Shown: positions 47,721-57,979 of the stretch, piece after piece | Numbering within the stretch: the stretch's first letter is position 1 | How the letters are laid out: each line of letters begins with the position of its first letter | NCBI RefSeq assembly: GCF_001885945.1 | Contig: NZ_JXKQ01000001.1 | Span: 1-64,000 of the forward strand | Direction of reading: 5' to 3' | Origin: Enterococcus hermanniensis | GTDB lineage: Bacteria; Bacillota; Bacilli; Lactobacillales; Enterococcaceae | DNA: 64,000 nt | Notes under the pieces: generated by a model | Seen by the model: the letters and a program-made list of their open reading frames with translations, nothing else | The model's database searches: none | What the model was told of the DNA's origin: nothing | Made by a program: the position numbers and the translations under genes

Positions 47721-48812
47721 TTATTTAACAATATCATTGACTAATGACCATAGGCGTTCCGCTGCATCTGGGATGCCCTCTTGGCGAGATGCCTTAGCCA
47801 TTGCTTGACGTTTTTCGGCATCATTCATGATTTCATCAACTGCTGCAACAAGATTCTCACCCTTAAGTTCGGCATCAGCGATCATTTTTACTGCCCCAGC
47901 ATTCACGAGGCTTTGCGCGTTTTTCGTTTGATGGTCGTTCGTCACATAAGGACTAGGAATCAAAATTGCCGGTAGTCCTAAAGCTGTGAATTCCGCGATC
48001 GAAGTGGCACCCGCACGTCCAATCAATAGATTAACATTTGCCATAACATCCGTCATGTTTTTGATATACGGTTGAAGCGATACATTAGAGCTCATTTTAT
48101 CAATATCAAATTTTTCTGTGAGTTCATTGAAATAACGATCCCCCGAAGCGTACAAAACTTGATACTCTTTTTGAGCAAGTTTCGGTAAGGCTTGAATCAC
48201 CGCTTGGTTGATTTTTAGTGCTCCTTGGCTGCCGCCGAAAATCAAAACAGTCGGAATATCTGACTTAAGTCCGTATTCTGAAAGCACCTCCGATTTACCA
48301 CTCGTAACGACTTCTTGGGCACGAGGATTTCCAACTAAAACCGTTTTTTCAGCTGAGAAATATTGGGCTGCATCCGGAAAGCAAATCGCTACTCGATCAG
48401 CAAATCGACTCAAGAATTTATTGGTGATTCCCGGGACGCTATTTTGTTCATGAACGATCGTCGGAATCTTCATTCTAGTCGCAGCATACACGACCGATCC
48501 GGAAACATACCCACCAGTTCCGATCACGACATCGGGTTTGAATTCCCGTAGAATTTCTTTTGAACGTTTGATACTTTCAATGAATAATTTGACCGTCTTC
48601 ACATTATCAAACGAAAGGCTCCGTTTGAAGCCTTGGATTTTGATTGTCTTAAACGAAATGCCTGTTTCAGGCACGATCTTATTTTCCAAGCCTCGATGGG
48701 TTCCTACATATAGGAATTCCGAGTCAGGTTGGATTTTTTGTACGTAGCGGATAAATGCTAAGGCTGGATAGATGTGTCCGCCGGTGCCGCCGCCTGTAAC
48801 GAGTATTCTCAT
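47721..48812 (-). CDS. murG: Lipid II-forming GlcNAc transferase MurG
   Basis: 363 residues. Adds GlcNAc to lipid I on the inner membrane face. GT-B fold: the N-terminal [13 protein letters not shown] loop, [21 protein letters not shown], and the donor site [11 protein letters not shown] then [22 protein letters not shown]. Start ATG with AGGGAA upstream. It lies 13 bases after murD. Complete. Confidence 0.97.
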   Translation of the reverse strand: MRILVTGGGTGGHIYPALAFIRYVQKIQPDSEFLYVGTHRGLENKIVPETGISFKTIKIQGFKRSLSFDNVKTVKLFIESIKRSKEILREFKPDVVIGTGGYVSGSVVYAATRMKIPTIVHEQNSVPGITNKFLSRFADRVAICFPDAAQYFSAEKTVLVGNPRAQEVVTSGKSEVLSEYGLKSDIPTVLIFGGSQGALKINQAVIQALPKLAQKEYQVLYASGDRYFNELTEKFDIDKMSSNVSLQPYIKNMTDVMANVNLLIGRAGATSIAEFTALGLPAILIPSPYVTNDHQTKNAQSLVNAGAVKMIADAELKGENLVAAVDEIMNDAEKRQAMAKASRQEGIPDAAERLWSLVNDIVK

Positions 48813-48825
48813 TTTTTTATTTTCC

Positions 48826-50190
48826 CTACTTTTCTAATTGCTTGACTGCTTGCATGAATTTATCTCCACGGATCTCAAAGTTCGGGTATTGATCCCAACT
48901 TGCATTAGCGGGAGAAAGTAAAATGCTGTCGCCTGCTTCACTTTGTTCGTATGCTAAAGGTACCGCGGTTTCAACATTTGACGTTAAGATGACCGTTTCG
49001 ATACCCGCACGTTTAGCAGTCTCAGCTAATTTATCTTTTGTTTCACCGAATAAAATGATCGCTTTAATGCCTTCTAATGAAGGAATCAATTCATCAAAGC
49101 CATTTCCACGATCCAATCCACCTGCTAATAAAATCAATTTGTCATTATCAAAACCACTCAAAGCCATTTCAGTCGCTAAACTATTGGTTGCTTTAGAGTC
49201 ATTATAAAACTTGCGGCCTTCGATCGTATCGACATATTGTGTCCGATGAGGCACACCATGGAATGTACTTAATGCTTGGCGGATCGCTTCAGTTGAGACA
49301 CCTTTTAGTTTTGCTACGACGATCGCAGCTAGCGCATTTTCGATATTATGAGCACCTGGCACGCCTAATTCGTCGGCTGCCATGATTTTTTCTTCTTTAT
49401 AATAAAGGTCTCCCTCGAATAAGTACGCCCCGTTAGCAACTTTTTCTTTGGTCGAAAAGGGAACGACTTGCGCGCGTGTATTTTTGCTCATGACTTGTAA
49501 TTCTTCGGAATTCCAATTCAACACTAAATAATTTTCTTCCGTCATATTTTCTTGGATCGCCCATTTAGCAGCCACATAATTTTTACGTGTCTTATGATAA
49601 TCCAAATGTGCTTCATAGATATTCGTGATCACCGCGATTTGTGGTTTGAAGGCTTCCACCCCCATCAATTGAAAACTTGATAATTCCATCACGATATCAT
49701 CTTCCGCTTGCGCTTTTGAAGCAACTGCACTGGCCGGAAATCCAATGTTTCCTGCAAGATGGGCCTTGCCTGCTTTTCGCTCTTGATTCAATAATAGACC
49801 GATCATGGTCGTTGTTGTCGTCTTGCCATTCGTTCCAGTGATACCAACGATTGGACATTCAGCGACTTGGTAAGCCAACTCCACTTCGGTCAAGATTGGG
49901 ATATGTAATTCTTCTGCTTTAGCTACCAAGGGATTGTCATATGGGATCCCAGGATTTTTGACCATCAAAGAAAAATCTTCATCGAGCAACTCGATGGGAT
50001 GGCTGCCAGTGATCACACGGATGCCTTGTTCCAATAAGCCTTGTGCTTCAGGATTTTCTTCAAAAGGTTTTCCGTCGTTGACCGTAACAAGTGCGCCTAA
50101 GTCATTTAATAACTCAGCCGCACTATATCCGCTTTTTGCTAATCCTAATACTAATACTTTTTCATTTTCATATGTTTTGATATGTTTCAT
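48826..50190 (-). CDS. murD: UDP-N-acetylmuramoyl-L-alanine:D-glutamate ligase
   Basis: 454 residues. ATP-dependent ligase adding D-Glu to the growing stem peptide. N-terminal Rossmann-like domain ([14 protein letters not shown]), central ATP loop [12 protein letters not shown], substrate segment YNDSKATN, and C-terminal [14 protein letters not shown]. Start ATG with AGGAG upstream. It lies 14 bases after mraY. Confidence 0.97.
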   Translation of the reverse strand: MKHIKTYENEKVLVLGLAKSGYSAAELLNDLGALVTVNDGKPFEENPEAQGLLEQGIRVITGSHPIELLDEDFSLMVKNPGIPYDNPLVAKAEELHIPILTEVELAYQVAECPIVGITGTNGKTTTTTMIGLLLNQERKAGKAHLAGNIGFPASAVASKAQAEDDIVMELSSFQLMGVEAFKPQIAVITNIYEAHLDYHKTRKNYVAAKWAIQENMTEENYLVLNWNSEELQVMSKNTRAQVVPFSTKEKVANGAYLFEGDLYYKEEKIMAADELGVPGAHNIENALAAIVVAKLKGVSTEAIRQALSTFHGVPHRTQYVDTIEGRKFYNDSKATNSLATEMALSGFDNDKLILLAGGLDRGNGFDELIPSLEGIKAIILFGETKDKLAETAKRAGIETVILTSNVETAVPLAYEQSEAGDSILLSPANASWDQYPNFEIRGDKFMQAVKQLEK

Positions 50191-50204
50191 CTTCTAGTCA
50201 TCTC

Positions 50205-51167
50205 CTACAATACGATCAATAAAACAATAATAGAGGCGATTAAGCCAACTAACCAAAAAACGGTATCTACTTTCCATTCAGACCAACCAGACATCTCAAA
50301 ATGATGATGCAATGGTGACATCTTGAAAACACGTTTACCTGTCATTTTAAATGAAGTCACTTGAATAATCACACTTGCTGTTTCAAAAATATAAACCAAG
50401 CCGACTAATAGCAATGTCCATTCTTGATGAAGAACGATCGATACCGCTGCTAATAACCCGCCTAATGCTAAAGAACCCACATCACCCATAAAGATTTTAG
50501 CTGGTTTTTTATTGTAAGGGAAGAAGCCGACAAGTCCGCCCATAACTGCTAAGCAGACGATCAAAACCTCATATTGTTGTTGCTTCCATGCGATGATCGC
50601 ATAAGTCGCAAAAGAGATTGTGCCGAGTCCAGAAACCAGACCATCGATCCCATCAGTCAAATTGACCGCATTAGAGAAACCGACCAACCAAAAGATCACG
50701 AATACGCCATAAAAGATACTCAAAGGCAATTCAATTCCAAAGAAATTCAAAGTATTTGGATAACCTTCCATGCGATAAACGACATAGAAGATGATTGCAA
50801 CAATGACTTGAGCAATAAATTTTTGACTTGAAGTCAAGCCTTCATTTTGTTTTTTCGCTAGCTTGATGAAATCATCTAAGAAACCGATGATCCCATAAAG
50901 CAATAATACGAAAACTAAAATCAATAACGACGTTGACATTTGATGCGTCCAAATACTATACCAAAGCGATGTGATCACCGCAGCTGCTAAAAAGCTTAAG
51001 CCTCCCATTGTAGGTGTGCCTGCTTTTGAATTATGCCACTTAGGCCCTTCATCACGAATCTCTTGTCCTTGTTTCTTCATTCTAAAATAGCCAATGACAA
51101 ATGGCATGCTTACGACAGTAATTGCAAAACTACTGGCAAAAGCGATAAATAATTGTGCCGGTTCCAT
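50205..51167 (-). CDS. mraY: Phospho-MurNAc-pentapeptide transferase MraY
   Basis: 320 residues with ten membrane spans. Makes lipid I from UDP-MurNAc-pentapeptide and undecaprenyl phosphate. Motifs: TPTMGGL, GFLDDFIKL, AVNLTDGIDGL with catalytic Asp residues, FMGDVGSLALGG, and the cytoplasmic loop PLHHHFE. Start ATG with GGAGAG upstream. It competes with the EpaA-like enzyme for the same lipid carrier. Confidence 0.97.
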   Translation of the reverse strand: MEPAQLFIAFASSFAITVVSMPFVIGYFRMKKQGQEIRDEGPKWHNSKAGTPTMGGLSFLAAAVITSLWYSIWTHQMSTSLLILVFVLLLYGIIGFLDDFIKLAKKQNEGLTSSQKFIAQVIVAIIFYVVYRMEGYPNTLNFFGIELPLSIFYGVFVIFWLVGFSNAVNLTDGIDGLVSGLGTISFATYAIIAWKQQQYEVLIVCLAVMGGLVGFFPYNKKPAKIFMGDVGSLALGGLLAAVSIVLHQEWTLLLVGLVYIFETASVIIQVTSFKMTGKRVFKMSPLHHHFEMSGWSEWKVDTVFWLVGLIASIIVLLIVL

Positions 51168-51183
51168 TTTTTTCTCTCCAGTC

Positions 51184-53385
51184 CTAACCTAAAGTGATTT
51201 TCAATTTTTTCTTCCCTATTTCTGCATAAGGAGCAATACTTTGTTTCGTACAATACCCATCGCCCTTGAACGTGACATCGATATCCAATAGATTGGTCAA
51301 TTTTAAGATATCAGCTTTTGACCAACCACGAACATCTGGCATTTCTTTCGTGCCATCAGTCATCAAGATCAAGTGTTCATTGGCCATGACTTTTTCGCCG
51401 GGCTTCGCAGATTGTTTGACGACTTTGTCGCCATCTCCGACTACAACCGCAGTCAAGCCGCGTTTATTCGCATCGGCAGCTGCTTTAGATGTCGAAAGAT
51501 TGCGATAATCCTCGACTGTTACTTTCGTGTTGCTCTTTGTATCAGCAGAATCAGTTTCTGTGCTGGAGCTATCACTTTGGAAATCCATCGCCCGCGTCAA
51601 TAATGGGTTGGCGATTTCACCTAAAATCCCCGCTGAGTAATGTTGCGGTTGTTTCATGGTGATATACAAAATGTACTCCGGATCTTCTGACGGAACCATC
51701 AACGCGATGGAATAAATATAGTTCGTATCCCCCGTCAAATAGGTGCCATTTTCGGCGATTTGAGCTGTCCCAGTTTTGGCTGAGATATGATAACCCGGTA
51801 CACTATATTGGTCGTAGGCTGAACCATAATTTTCACTTTCAACTGTATCACGCATATACTCACGGACTTTTTGGGCCGTTTCTGCCGTGATTGGTTCACC
51901 GACTACTTCCGGTTTGGTAACAATTTCTTTATTCGTATTAGGATTAGCTACTTTAGAAATATAATGAGGTTGCAACATTTTTCCATCATTTGCTACTGCG
52001 GTAAAACCGCGCATCATTTGGAAATTGGTTACTCCAATCGCTTGTCCATAAGAGCTCATCGCTTGGTCGACAATATTAGATGTTGGCAATGAACCCGTAG
52101 CTTCCCCTGGCAAGCCAGAGTAGGTGCTCTTACCAAAGCCAAAACGATTAACATATTCTGGCCATTTGTCGCCTAATTTTTCTTCCAATTTCACCATACC
52201 GACGTTACTAGACCACGATAAGGCTTGGCGCATCGTTAAGACGCCTTTTTTACCAAAGTCCCAGTCATTGATGGTCGCATCTGCGACTTTTATTTTTCCA
52301 GAAACGTAACTTTCATTTTCATTAAAGACGCCTTCATTGACAGCAGCGGACGTGGTGAAGACTTTCATGGTTGAACCAGGCTCGTACGTATCTTCGACTA
52401 AGAAGTTTCGCCATGCATCGGATTCACCTAAGCCTTCTTTGGTCTCAGGATTAAAGGTTGGCCGTTGAGACATGGCTAAGATATCCCCTGTTTTTGCTTG
52501 CATCAATGTAGCAGTCAATTCAGCTGGTTCAGCTTCGGAATTGACTTTATCCATCAACGTTTCAAGATAGCTTTGCAAGCCGGCATCCAACGTCGTATAG
52601 ATATCTTCGCCATCAACCGCTTTTTTCTCTTCTGCGACACTCCCTGGAATTGGACGTTGATTTTTATCTTTTTGATAAACGATTTTCCCATCGGTTCCCT
52701 TCAAGACATCGTCATACGCGGCTTCGACACCCATCATCCCAACAAGCTCTTCCTTCTTATCTGCTTGCGTATAGCCGATGAAATGGGAAGCAAAATTCCC
52801 GTTCGGATACATCCGAGAGGTGTGTTCGGTGAAATATAGCCCTTTAATTTTAGCTTTTTTCATCGCTTCGTCGATATTTTGCTTCGTATCTTCGGAAATA
52901 TTCTTTCCTTTACTACCGAATTCTACTTGATAGTATTTACTTGTTCCGTCACTATTAAGCCCACCTTTTAGGGTTTTAAGTGCGGTTTTCTTTTTAATGC
53001 CTAAATATTGATTCAAGATAGAGGCCAATTTATTAAAATGTTTTTCTTGCGCATATAATTTTGTATCCCCAGAAACATAACTTTCTGATAACACGGCATA
53101 GATAGAATACGAAGTCGCATCTTCAGCGATCACTTCTCCATTGCGATCATAGATTGTCCCGCGTTTAGCACTGACGACTTCTTCACCTTTATACAATTCT
53201 TGCGTTTTTTCTTTTAATGACGTACCTGCTACATGTCCACCGGCCACGACATAGATCATTCGAACGGCAAACAAAAAGAACAACCCAATACTCGTAGCAA
53301 ACAAAATAACGCCTACTTTTTTGCGATTGTTCATCGGAGTCAAATTCTTTTTACGGATTTTTCTTTTTAGCTTTTTAAAGCTCAT
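51184..53385 (-). CDS. Division-specific class B penicillin-binding protein (PBP2x/FtsI type)
   Basis: 733 residues. A short basic cytoplasmic part, one membrane span (about 24-46), dimerisation domain, transpeptidase domain with STMK at 338-341, SSN at 392-394 and KTG at 537-539, and two C-terminal PASTA domains (about 610-733). The active-site triad is complete. It links septal peptidoglycan with FtsW. PASTA domains and position mark it as the PBP2x-like enzyme of the division cluster, called PbpC in E. faecalis. The start overlaps nothing: ATG directly after the ftsL stop. Confidence 0.95.
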   Translation of the reverse strand: MSFKKLKRKIRKKNLTPMNNRKKVGVILFATSIGLFFLFAVRMIYVVAGGHVAGTSLKEKTQELYKGEEVVSAKRGTIYDRNGEVIAEDATSYSIYAVLSESYVSGDTKLYAQEKHFNKLASILNQYLGIKKKTALKTLKGGLNSDGTSKYYQVEFGSKGKNISEDTKQNIDEAMKKAKIKGLYFTEHTSRMYPNGNFASHFIGYTQADKKEELVGMMGVEAAYDDVLKGTDGKIVYQKDKNQRPIPGSVAEEKKAVDGEDIYTTLDAGLQSYLETLMDKVNSEAEPAELTATLMQAKTGDILAMSQRPTFNPETKEGLGESDAWRNFLVEDTYEPGSTMKVFTTSAAVNEGVFNENESYVSGKIKVADATINDWDFGKKGVLTMRQALSWSSNVGMVKLEEKLGDKWPEYVNRFGFGKSTYSGLPGEATGSLPTSNIVDQAMSSYGQAIGVTNFQMMRGFTAVANDGKMLQPHYISKVANPNTNKEIVTKPEVVGEPITAETAQKVREYMRDTVESENYGSAYDQYSVPGYHISAKTGTAQIAENGTYLTGDTNYIYSIALMVPSEDPEYILYITMKQPQHYSAGILGEIANPLLTRAMDFQSDSSSTETDSADTKSNTKVTVEDYRNLSTSKAAADANKRGLTAVVVGDGDKVVKQSAKPGEKVMANEHLILMTDGTKEMPDVRGWSKADILKLTNLLDIDVTFKGDGYCTKQSIAPYAEIGKKKLKITLG

Positions 53386-53775
53386 TTACTTCACTTTCCT
53401 TAAATTAGCGTCATTGATCGAAAGCCCCGCTTTTTCAGCAACTTCTTTCAAACGATCAGAACGAGACAACTCGCTTTTTTCTTGTTGCAGTTGAGTGGCT
53501 GTTTTCCCTTTTGCATCAATGTCCGTTTGGATACTCGTAATTTCATTTTGTGTCTTACTGATATCATTGCGGTAGTTGACCATCGTGATTGACAATGCGA
53601 TCACCATCACCAAAAAAGCAACGACTGCTAGTTTTTCGACTTTTGAAATACGTTTTAGTCGATCTCCCGGAGAAACGAAGACTTCAAAAGAATCCGGTGT
53701 TTGTTGGACTTCTTCTAGTTTAGGATCAAACTTAGGATCAAATTGATAATTTTGCTCGTTCTTTAGTTCTGCCAT
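53386..53775 (-). CDS. ftsL: Cell division protein FtsL
   Basis: 129 residues: cytoplasmic N-terminus (about 1-45), one membrane span (about 48-66), then an outer coiled coil with a leucine-zipper-like heptad pattern and the segment LKEVAEKAGLSI. Bridges DivIB, DivIC and the septal synthase. Its ATG overlaps the rsmH stop (TAATG), and its own stop touches the transpeptidase start, so the three are translationally coupled. Confidence 0.93.
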   Translation of the reverse strand: MAELKNEQNYQFDPKFDPKLEEVQQTPDSFEVFVSPGDRLKRISKVEKLAVVAFLVMVIALSITMVNYRNDISKTQNEITSIQTDIDAKGKTATQLQQEKSELSRSDRLKEVAEKAGLSINDANLRKVK

Positions 53776-54734
53776 TAATCTGATCCTTTCTTCACTTTCT
53801 CGGCGATTCGTAATTTCGCGCTACGTGCACGATTATTTTCTTCTAACTCTTCTTTAGAAGCCGTGATTGGCTTACGATTGACTAATTTTAAAATGGGTTG
53901 GAATTCTTCAGGTACGATCGGTAAGCCTGGCGGCATATCCTTGGGTGTACTGAATTCCTTGAACATTGTTTTAACGATCCGATCTTCCAATGAGTGGAAC
54001 GTGATCACACTGACTCTACCGCCGACTGCAATTAGCTCGATGGCTTGTTCTAATGAACTTTCGATTGCGCCTAGTTCATCGTTGACGGCGATCCGGATCG
54101 CTTGGAAAACACGTTTTGCAGGATGACCACCTTTACGACGGGCCGGAGCCGGAATCGCTTCTTTGATGATTTCGACTAATTCCCCGGTTGTTTCGATCGG
54201 TTTATCTGCTCGATGGCGTTCGATCAAACGAGCGATTTGTTTAGAGAATTTCTCTTCACCATAGCGAAAGAAAATTTTCACTAGGTCATGATAGGAATAA
54301 TCATTGACGACTTGATACGCACTTAAAGGTGCTGATTGATCCATCCGCATATCTAGCGGTGCATCTTGATGGTAACTGAACCCACGTTGTGCTTCATCGA
54401 GTTGGGGGGATGACACGCCTAAATCATATAAAATCCCATCAACTTCGGTTACGCCTAATTGATTCAACGCACTCTTGAGTTCTCTAAAATTCGCCTTAAC
54501 AAATGTTACTTGCCCTTTGGCAACGTAATCTGCTAAACGAATTTTTGCATTATCGATTGCTTTTTGATCTTGATCAAAAGCATATAAGTGTCCTTTTGTC
54601 TCCAACTGGCTCAACAAGTATTCACTGTGTCCAGCGCCGCCTAATGTACAATCAACATAAATTCCGTTTGGTTTGATTGCTAGACCATCAACTGTCTCGT
54701 GGAGCAAAACGGTTGTATGTTGAAAGTCTGTCAT
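53775..54734 (-). CDS. rsmH: 16S rRNA m4C1402 methyltransferase RsmH
   Basis: 319 residues. SAM-dependent methylation of C1402 N4 in 16S rRNA. Motifs: [15 protein letters not shown] (SAM loop), [31 protein letters not shown], and [18 protein letters not shown]. Start ATG with GAGGATTA-type site upstream. Second gene of the division operon, 15 bases after mraZ. Also known as mraW. Confidence 0.97.
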   Translation of the reverse strand: MTDFQHTTVLLHETVDGLAIKPNGIYVDCTLGGAGHSEYLLSQLETKGHLYAFDQDQKAIDNAKIRLADYVAKGQVTFVKANFRELKSALNQLGVTEVDGILYDLGVSSPQLDEAQRGFSYHQDAPLDMRMDQSAPLSAYQVVNDYSYHDLVKIFFRYGEEKFSKQIARLIERHRADKPIETTGELVEIIKEAIPAPARRKGGHPAKRVFQAIRIAVNDELGAIESSLEQAIELIAVGGRVSVITFHSLEDRIVKTMFKEFSTPKDMPPGLPIVPEEFQPILKLVNRKPITASKEELEENNRARSAKLRIAEKVKKGSD

Positions 54735-54749
54735 GATTAATCCTCTTCT

Positions 54750-55181
54750 CTAAAATCCAAAATCGATCATTGTCTCTGCAATGTCATCAAAGCTTGCTTC
54801 TGTTTCTTTCGTAAAGTCATTCCAACGGGCTTGATCCCAGATCTCGATCCGATTAGCCACGCCGATAATGACACATTCTTTTTCTAAAGATGCATGGGTG
54901 CGCAATGATGCAGGGATATTGATTCGTCCTTGCTTATCAAGCTCACACTCAGTAGCAGCGGAATAAAAGAAACGAACAAAGGTCCGCGCATCCTTCTTAG
55001 AAAGCGGCATCTCATTCAACTTGGTTTCTAATTGATTCCATTCAGTCAAAGGGTATCCAAACAAGCAGCCATCCATACCGCGGGTAACCACAAACTTTTC
55101 ACCTAGTTGTTCACGTAATTTTACTGGCACGATCAAACGCCCTTTTGCGTCGATATTGTGCTGGAACTCGCCCATGAACAT
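54750..55181 (-). CDS. mraZ: Transcriptional regulator MraZ
   Basis: 143 residues with two AbrB-like half domains, each with the MraZ signature: [14 protein letters not shown] near residue 11 and [13 protein letters not shown] near residue 83. Binds repeated GTGG boxes before its own operon and represses it in studied bacteria. Three such 10-base repeats lie 34 to 63 bases upstream here. The start ATG lies behind a run of purines (GGGGAAGGGG). Soluble, forms rings in known homologues. Confidence 0.96.
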   Translation of the reverse strand: MFMGEFQHNIDAKGRLIVPVKLREQLGEKFVVTRGMDGCLFGYPLTEWNQLETKLNEMPLSKKDARTFVRFFYSAATECELDKQGRINIPASLRTHASLEKECVIIGVANRIEIWDQARWNDFTKETEASFDDIAETMIDFGF

Positions 55182-55214
55182 CTAGACTACACCCCTTCCC
55201 CACTACATGAGTTT

Positions 55215-55244
55215 AGTCTACCACAATCACCCACAATCTACCAC
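55215..55244 (-). promoter_or_regulatory. MraZ operator: three 10-base direct repeats
   Basis: On the minus strand GTGGTAGATT, GTGGGTGATT and GTGGTAGACT follow each other with no gap. Each starts GTGG/GTGGG, matching the known MraZ box core (TGGG or GTGG spaced by one helical turn). A looser fourth GTGGGG lies nearer the gene. The likely promoter is just upstream (TTGCGG and TAATAT/TATGGT-like elements near 55290), but I cannot fix it. Confidence 0.8.
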
Positions 55245-55347
55245 ACTTTGTAAAAAACAAAAATAACACTTTATTGACCTTTACTAACCATATTATGATT
55301 TCAATCACCGCAAAAGTAATTTGCAGTTTTTAAAAAGTTTTTATTGT

Positions 55348-55716
55348 TTAAAAAAAGCTTAAAATACTGACGATTATCAACAGAAAATACATCAAGATCG
55401 ACAACAAGAATGTCATGCGCCAAAACATCTTGAAAAAACGTCCATACATGATTTCACGGTAACGATAAGCTTGGAAAACAACAACGCCGATCCCTAATAA
55501 TAAAATCGTTAACAAAAAGTAAGGTAAAATCGAAAATGTACTAAAACTTTTTGAGATTTCGTGCATCCCAACAATCAAAAAGGGCACGGTGATATCAGGC
55601 GTTTTTATATTGAAACGTTGTTTTAATTTAAATAGATTGACGATATAATCGGATGCTAAAAAAACGATGATTGGAAAAAAATACCATAAGATTAAAATCG
55701 GTGAAAAAGTTGCCAA
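55348..55716 (-). CDS. DUF3397-family small membrane protein
   Basis: 122 residues with four hydrophobic spans, matching the DUF3397 family that sits before mraZ in many Lactobacillales. Starts with TTG at 55716, with GGAAGGA 9 bases upstream; no ATG is available. It has its own promoter and a gap of 166 bases to mraZ with no strong terminator, so read-through into the division operon is possible. Function unknown. Confidence 0.82.
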   Translation of the reverse strand: MATFSPILILWYFFPIIVFLASDYIVNLFKLKQRFNIKTPDITVPFLIVGMHEISKSFSTFSILPYFLLTILLLGIGVVVFQAYRYREIMYGRFFKMFWRMTFLLSILMYFLLIIVSILSFF

Positions 55717-55796
55717 AAGAAACAGTCCTTCCTCTTCAAATTACTACTGTTCACTATACTGTATTCGCGTTACATTCGTGTTGCATTTCATTTAAA

Positions 55797-55825
55797 AATA
55801 TAAAGGATTTAGCAAGTTTTAACAA
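55797..55825 (-). promoter_or_regulatory. Promoter of the DUF3397 gene
   Basis: Minus strand TTGTTA, 17-base spacer, TATATT, about 80 bases before the start codon. Confidence 0.55.
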
Positions 55826-55889
55826 TTGAAAGTTGCGGATTCGTTAAAAAAAGATTGTTTAGTCTTTTTTAAAAGTTTTTCTCTCTAAT

Positions 55890-55918
55890 TTGCGGAGTGA
55901 AGAAAAATAGAGTATGAT
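55890..55918 (+). promoter_or_regulatory. Promoter of the DUF4044 gene
   Basis: TTGCGG, 17-base spacer, TATGAT, 31 bases before the ATG at 55950. Back to back with the DUF3397 promoter. Confidence 0.6.
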
Positions 55919-55949
55919 GAATTTGAAATTTTTTGAGGATGGTGACACC

Positions 55950-56066
55950 ATGAGTGAGAAAAAATCCACGAGTACTTTTTCTAAAGTAACGAAGATCGTT
56001 ATTTGGACGATGTTGATATTGACCATCGGTTCATTGATTTTAAGCAGCATCATCAGCTTGATGTAA
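55950..56066 (+). CDS. DUF4044-type 38-residue membrane peptide
   Basis: Very small gene, 38 residues. A polar N-terminus (MSEKKSTSTFSKVTK) is followed by a single membrane span (about 16-38) ending SLM. The form matches DUF4044, a family of tiny proteins encoded next to the division cluster in Lactobacillales. Start ATG with GAGG 11 bases upstream. It has a good promoter of its own. It lies alone between divergent DUF3397 and convergent recN. Function unknown; a membrane-bound regulator of division or wall synthesis is a guess from position only. Confidence 0.78.
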   Translation: MSEKKSTSTFSKVTKIVIWTMLILTIGSLILSSIISLM

Positions 56067-56195
56067 AAACAACCGTTGAGACAGCGCCATTGGGCGTTCG
56101 AACAGTTAGCAAAAGGGTTCGTCGCTAGATGCTTCGATGAGTCTAGTTTTTACGAACTGACTGACGAATCTGATTTTAACCACTATTTATTTGCA

Positions 56196-56249
56196 AAAAG
56201 AATCTAGGACAAAAGTAGAAAATCCTTTTGTCCTAGATTCTATTTTTTT
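56196..56249. terminator. Bidirectional terminator at the recN end
   Basis: Sixteen-pair stem GAATCTAGGACAAAAG with CTTTTGTCCTAGATTC, 9-base loop, A and T runs on each side. Its arm touches the recN stop codon. It can also end the DUF4044 transcript. Confidence 0.9.
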
Positions 56250-57910
56250 GCTAATTGTAAAAGTTCTTTGGCATGTTGAACGGTTAACTCTGTGATCTCT
56301 GTCCCAGCTAACATCCGAGCGATTTCTTTGGTTCGCTCAGTTTCTGATAGTTCTTCGACCTTCGTGATCGTCCGACCGTCAATGACCTCTTTACGAATAA
56401 AGAGTTGGTGATCGGCTTTGGCTGCCACTTGTGGCAAATGCGTGATGCATAATGCTTGCGAATTTTTACCGATTTGGTAGATTTTATCCGCAATCGCTTG
56501 CGCCACTCGGCCACTGACCCCAGTATCTACTTCATCAAAAACGATACTGGTCAAATCTTGTGTTTTTGAAAAAATCGTCTTCAAGGCCAACATCACCCGT
56601 GAGATCTCTCCCCCTGAAGCCACTTTAACTAACGGTTTTAATGGTTCTCCTGGATTCGTGGTGATATAAAATTCTACTTCGTCGATCCCCTCAGCTGAAA
56701 AACGAATCGGTTTAAATCTGACTTCAAAACGAGCGTTTTCCATATAGAGATCCTTTAGTTCATGTTGGATCGCGGTCTCTAGTTTTTTGGCCATCGTCAT
56801 TCTAGCTGCTTGCAGTTTTTCGGCCAATAATTGTAAAGCCGCTTCTTTTTCAGCCAATTCTTTTTCTAACTTTTCCAATTTATCACCCGAAAAATCAGAA
56901 TCCAATAATTCCTGACTGATTTGATCGTAATACTGCAAGATTTTTTCGATCGAATCACCATATTTGCGTTTCAACTGATGGATCAATTCTAAACGCTCAT
57001 TGACTTGATCCAAGCGCTCTTCATCTAATTCAAGTAAGTCTAATTGCCGTCCGATCTCACTGACTGCGTCTTGCAATAAGTAATAGGCACTGTGGACATT
57101 GTCCGAAATATTCTCAAAATCTTTATCTAAAGAAGCAATCGTCTGAAGCTCTTGGCTAGCTGAACCGATGGCATCTAGTGCGTTGGTTTCTTCATTGGTC
57201 ATCGCTTGATAGCTATACGAAAAACTATCGACGATTTTTTGATAATTCGTCAATTTGTCCCGTTCTTCGATCAAACGATCTTCTTCCCCTAATACAAGTT
57301 CTGCGCTACCGATTTCCTCTTGCTGAAATTTCAACATATCAATCCGTTGGACAAAGGTTTGTTCATTTTGTTTGAATTTTTTCACTTGATTAGCTAACGT
57401 TTGATACGTTTGGTACGCCGTCTTGTAAGTGGCTTTGACCGTTTGAAATTTCGCATCGCCGAAACTATCCAATAAGCGTAAATGCGATTCAGGATGCATC
57501 AATTCTTGATGGTCGTTCTGGCCTTGGATATCAACCAAGTACTGACCGATCCGACGCAGATTGGCTAAGGTAACGATTCGGCCATTTACCCGTGAAACAC
57601 TTTTACCAGAAAGATTCAGATCTCTTTGGACGATCAAACCAGCTTCATCGACTTCAATTCCTAATTCCTCTAGCAAAAACTTGAACTCAGGTTGTTCTGG
57701 TTGGTCAAACAAACCTTCCACGAGACATTTTTCACTGCCTTGACGAATATATTCCATCGAAGAACGTGCGCCTGCAAGAAGACTGACCGCATCGATAATA
57801 ATCGATTTGCCGGCACCTGTTTCTCCCGTCAAAGCAGTCATGCCATCAGTAAAACCTAAATGCAAGGAAGAAATGATCGCAAAATTTTTAATGGTCAGTT
57901 CTTGTAACAT
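56240..57910 (-). CDS. recN: DNA repair protein RecN
   Basis: 556 residues. SMC-like ATPase used in double-strand break repair. Walker A GETGAGKS at 29-36, long coiled-coil arms (about 150-370), then the C-terminal head with SGGEISRVMLALK signature, VFDEVDTGVSG (Walker B) and ITHLPQVAA. Start ATG with AAGGGG upstream. Last gene of the asp23-recN unit, 69 bases after argR. Confidence 0.97.
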   Translation of the reverse strand: MLQELTIKNFAIISSLHLGFTDGMTALTGETGAGKSIIIDAVSLLAGARSSMEYIRQGSEKCLVEGLFDQPEQPEFKFLLEELGIEVDEAGLIVQRDLNLSGKSVSRVNGRIVTLANLRRIGQYLVDIQGQNDHQELMHPESHLRLLDSFGDAKFQTVKATYKTAYQTYQTLANQVKKFKQNEQTFVQRIDMLKFQQEEIGSAELVLGEEDRLIEERDKLTNYQKIVDSFSYSYQAMTNEETNALDAIGSASQELQTIASLDKDFENISDNVHSAYYLLQDAVSEIGRQLDLLELDEERLDQVNERLELIHQLKRKYGDSIEKILQYYDQISQELLDSDFSGDKLEKLEKELAEKEAALQLLAEKLQAARMTMAKKLETAIQHELKDLYMENARFEVRFKPIRFSAEGIDEVEFYITTNPGEPLKPLVKVASGGEISRVMLALKTIFSKTQDLTSIVFDEVDTGVSGRVAQAIADKIYQIGKNSQALCITHLPQVAAKADHQLFIRKEVIDGRTITKVEELSETERTKEIARMLAGTEITELTVQHAKELLQLAKK

Positions 57911-57979
57911 GTTTCGTTCCCCTTATCTTACTAATGTATTTGCTGACTGAAATGAAGGATCTGCGTTTATTCCAGCAAG

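Noticed and set aside
55859-56053. Minus-strand reading frame of 64 residues opposite the DUF4044 gene
   Set aside because: It is antisense to the better-supported plus-strand gene, which has promoter, ribosome site and a family-like sequence.
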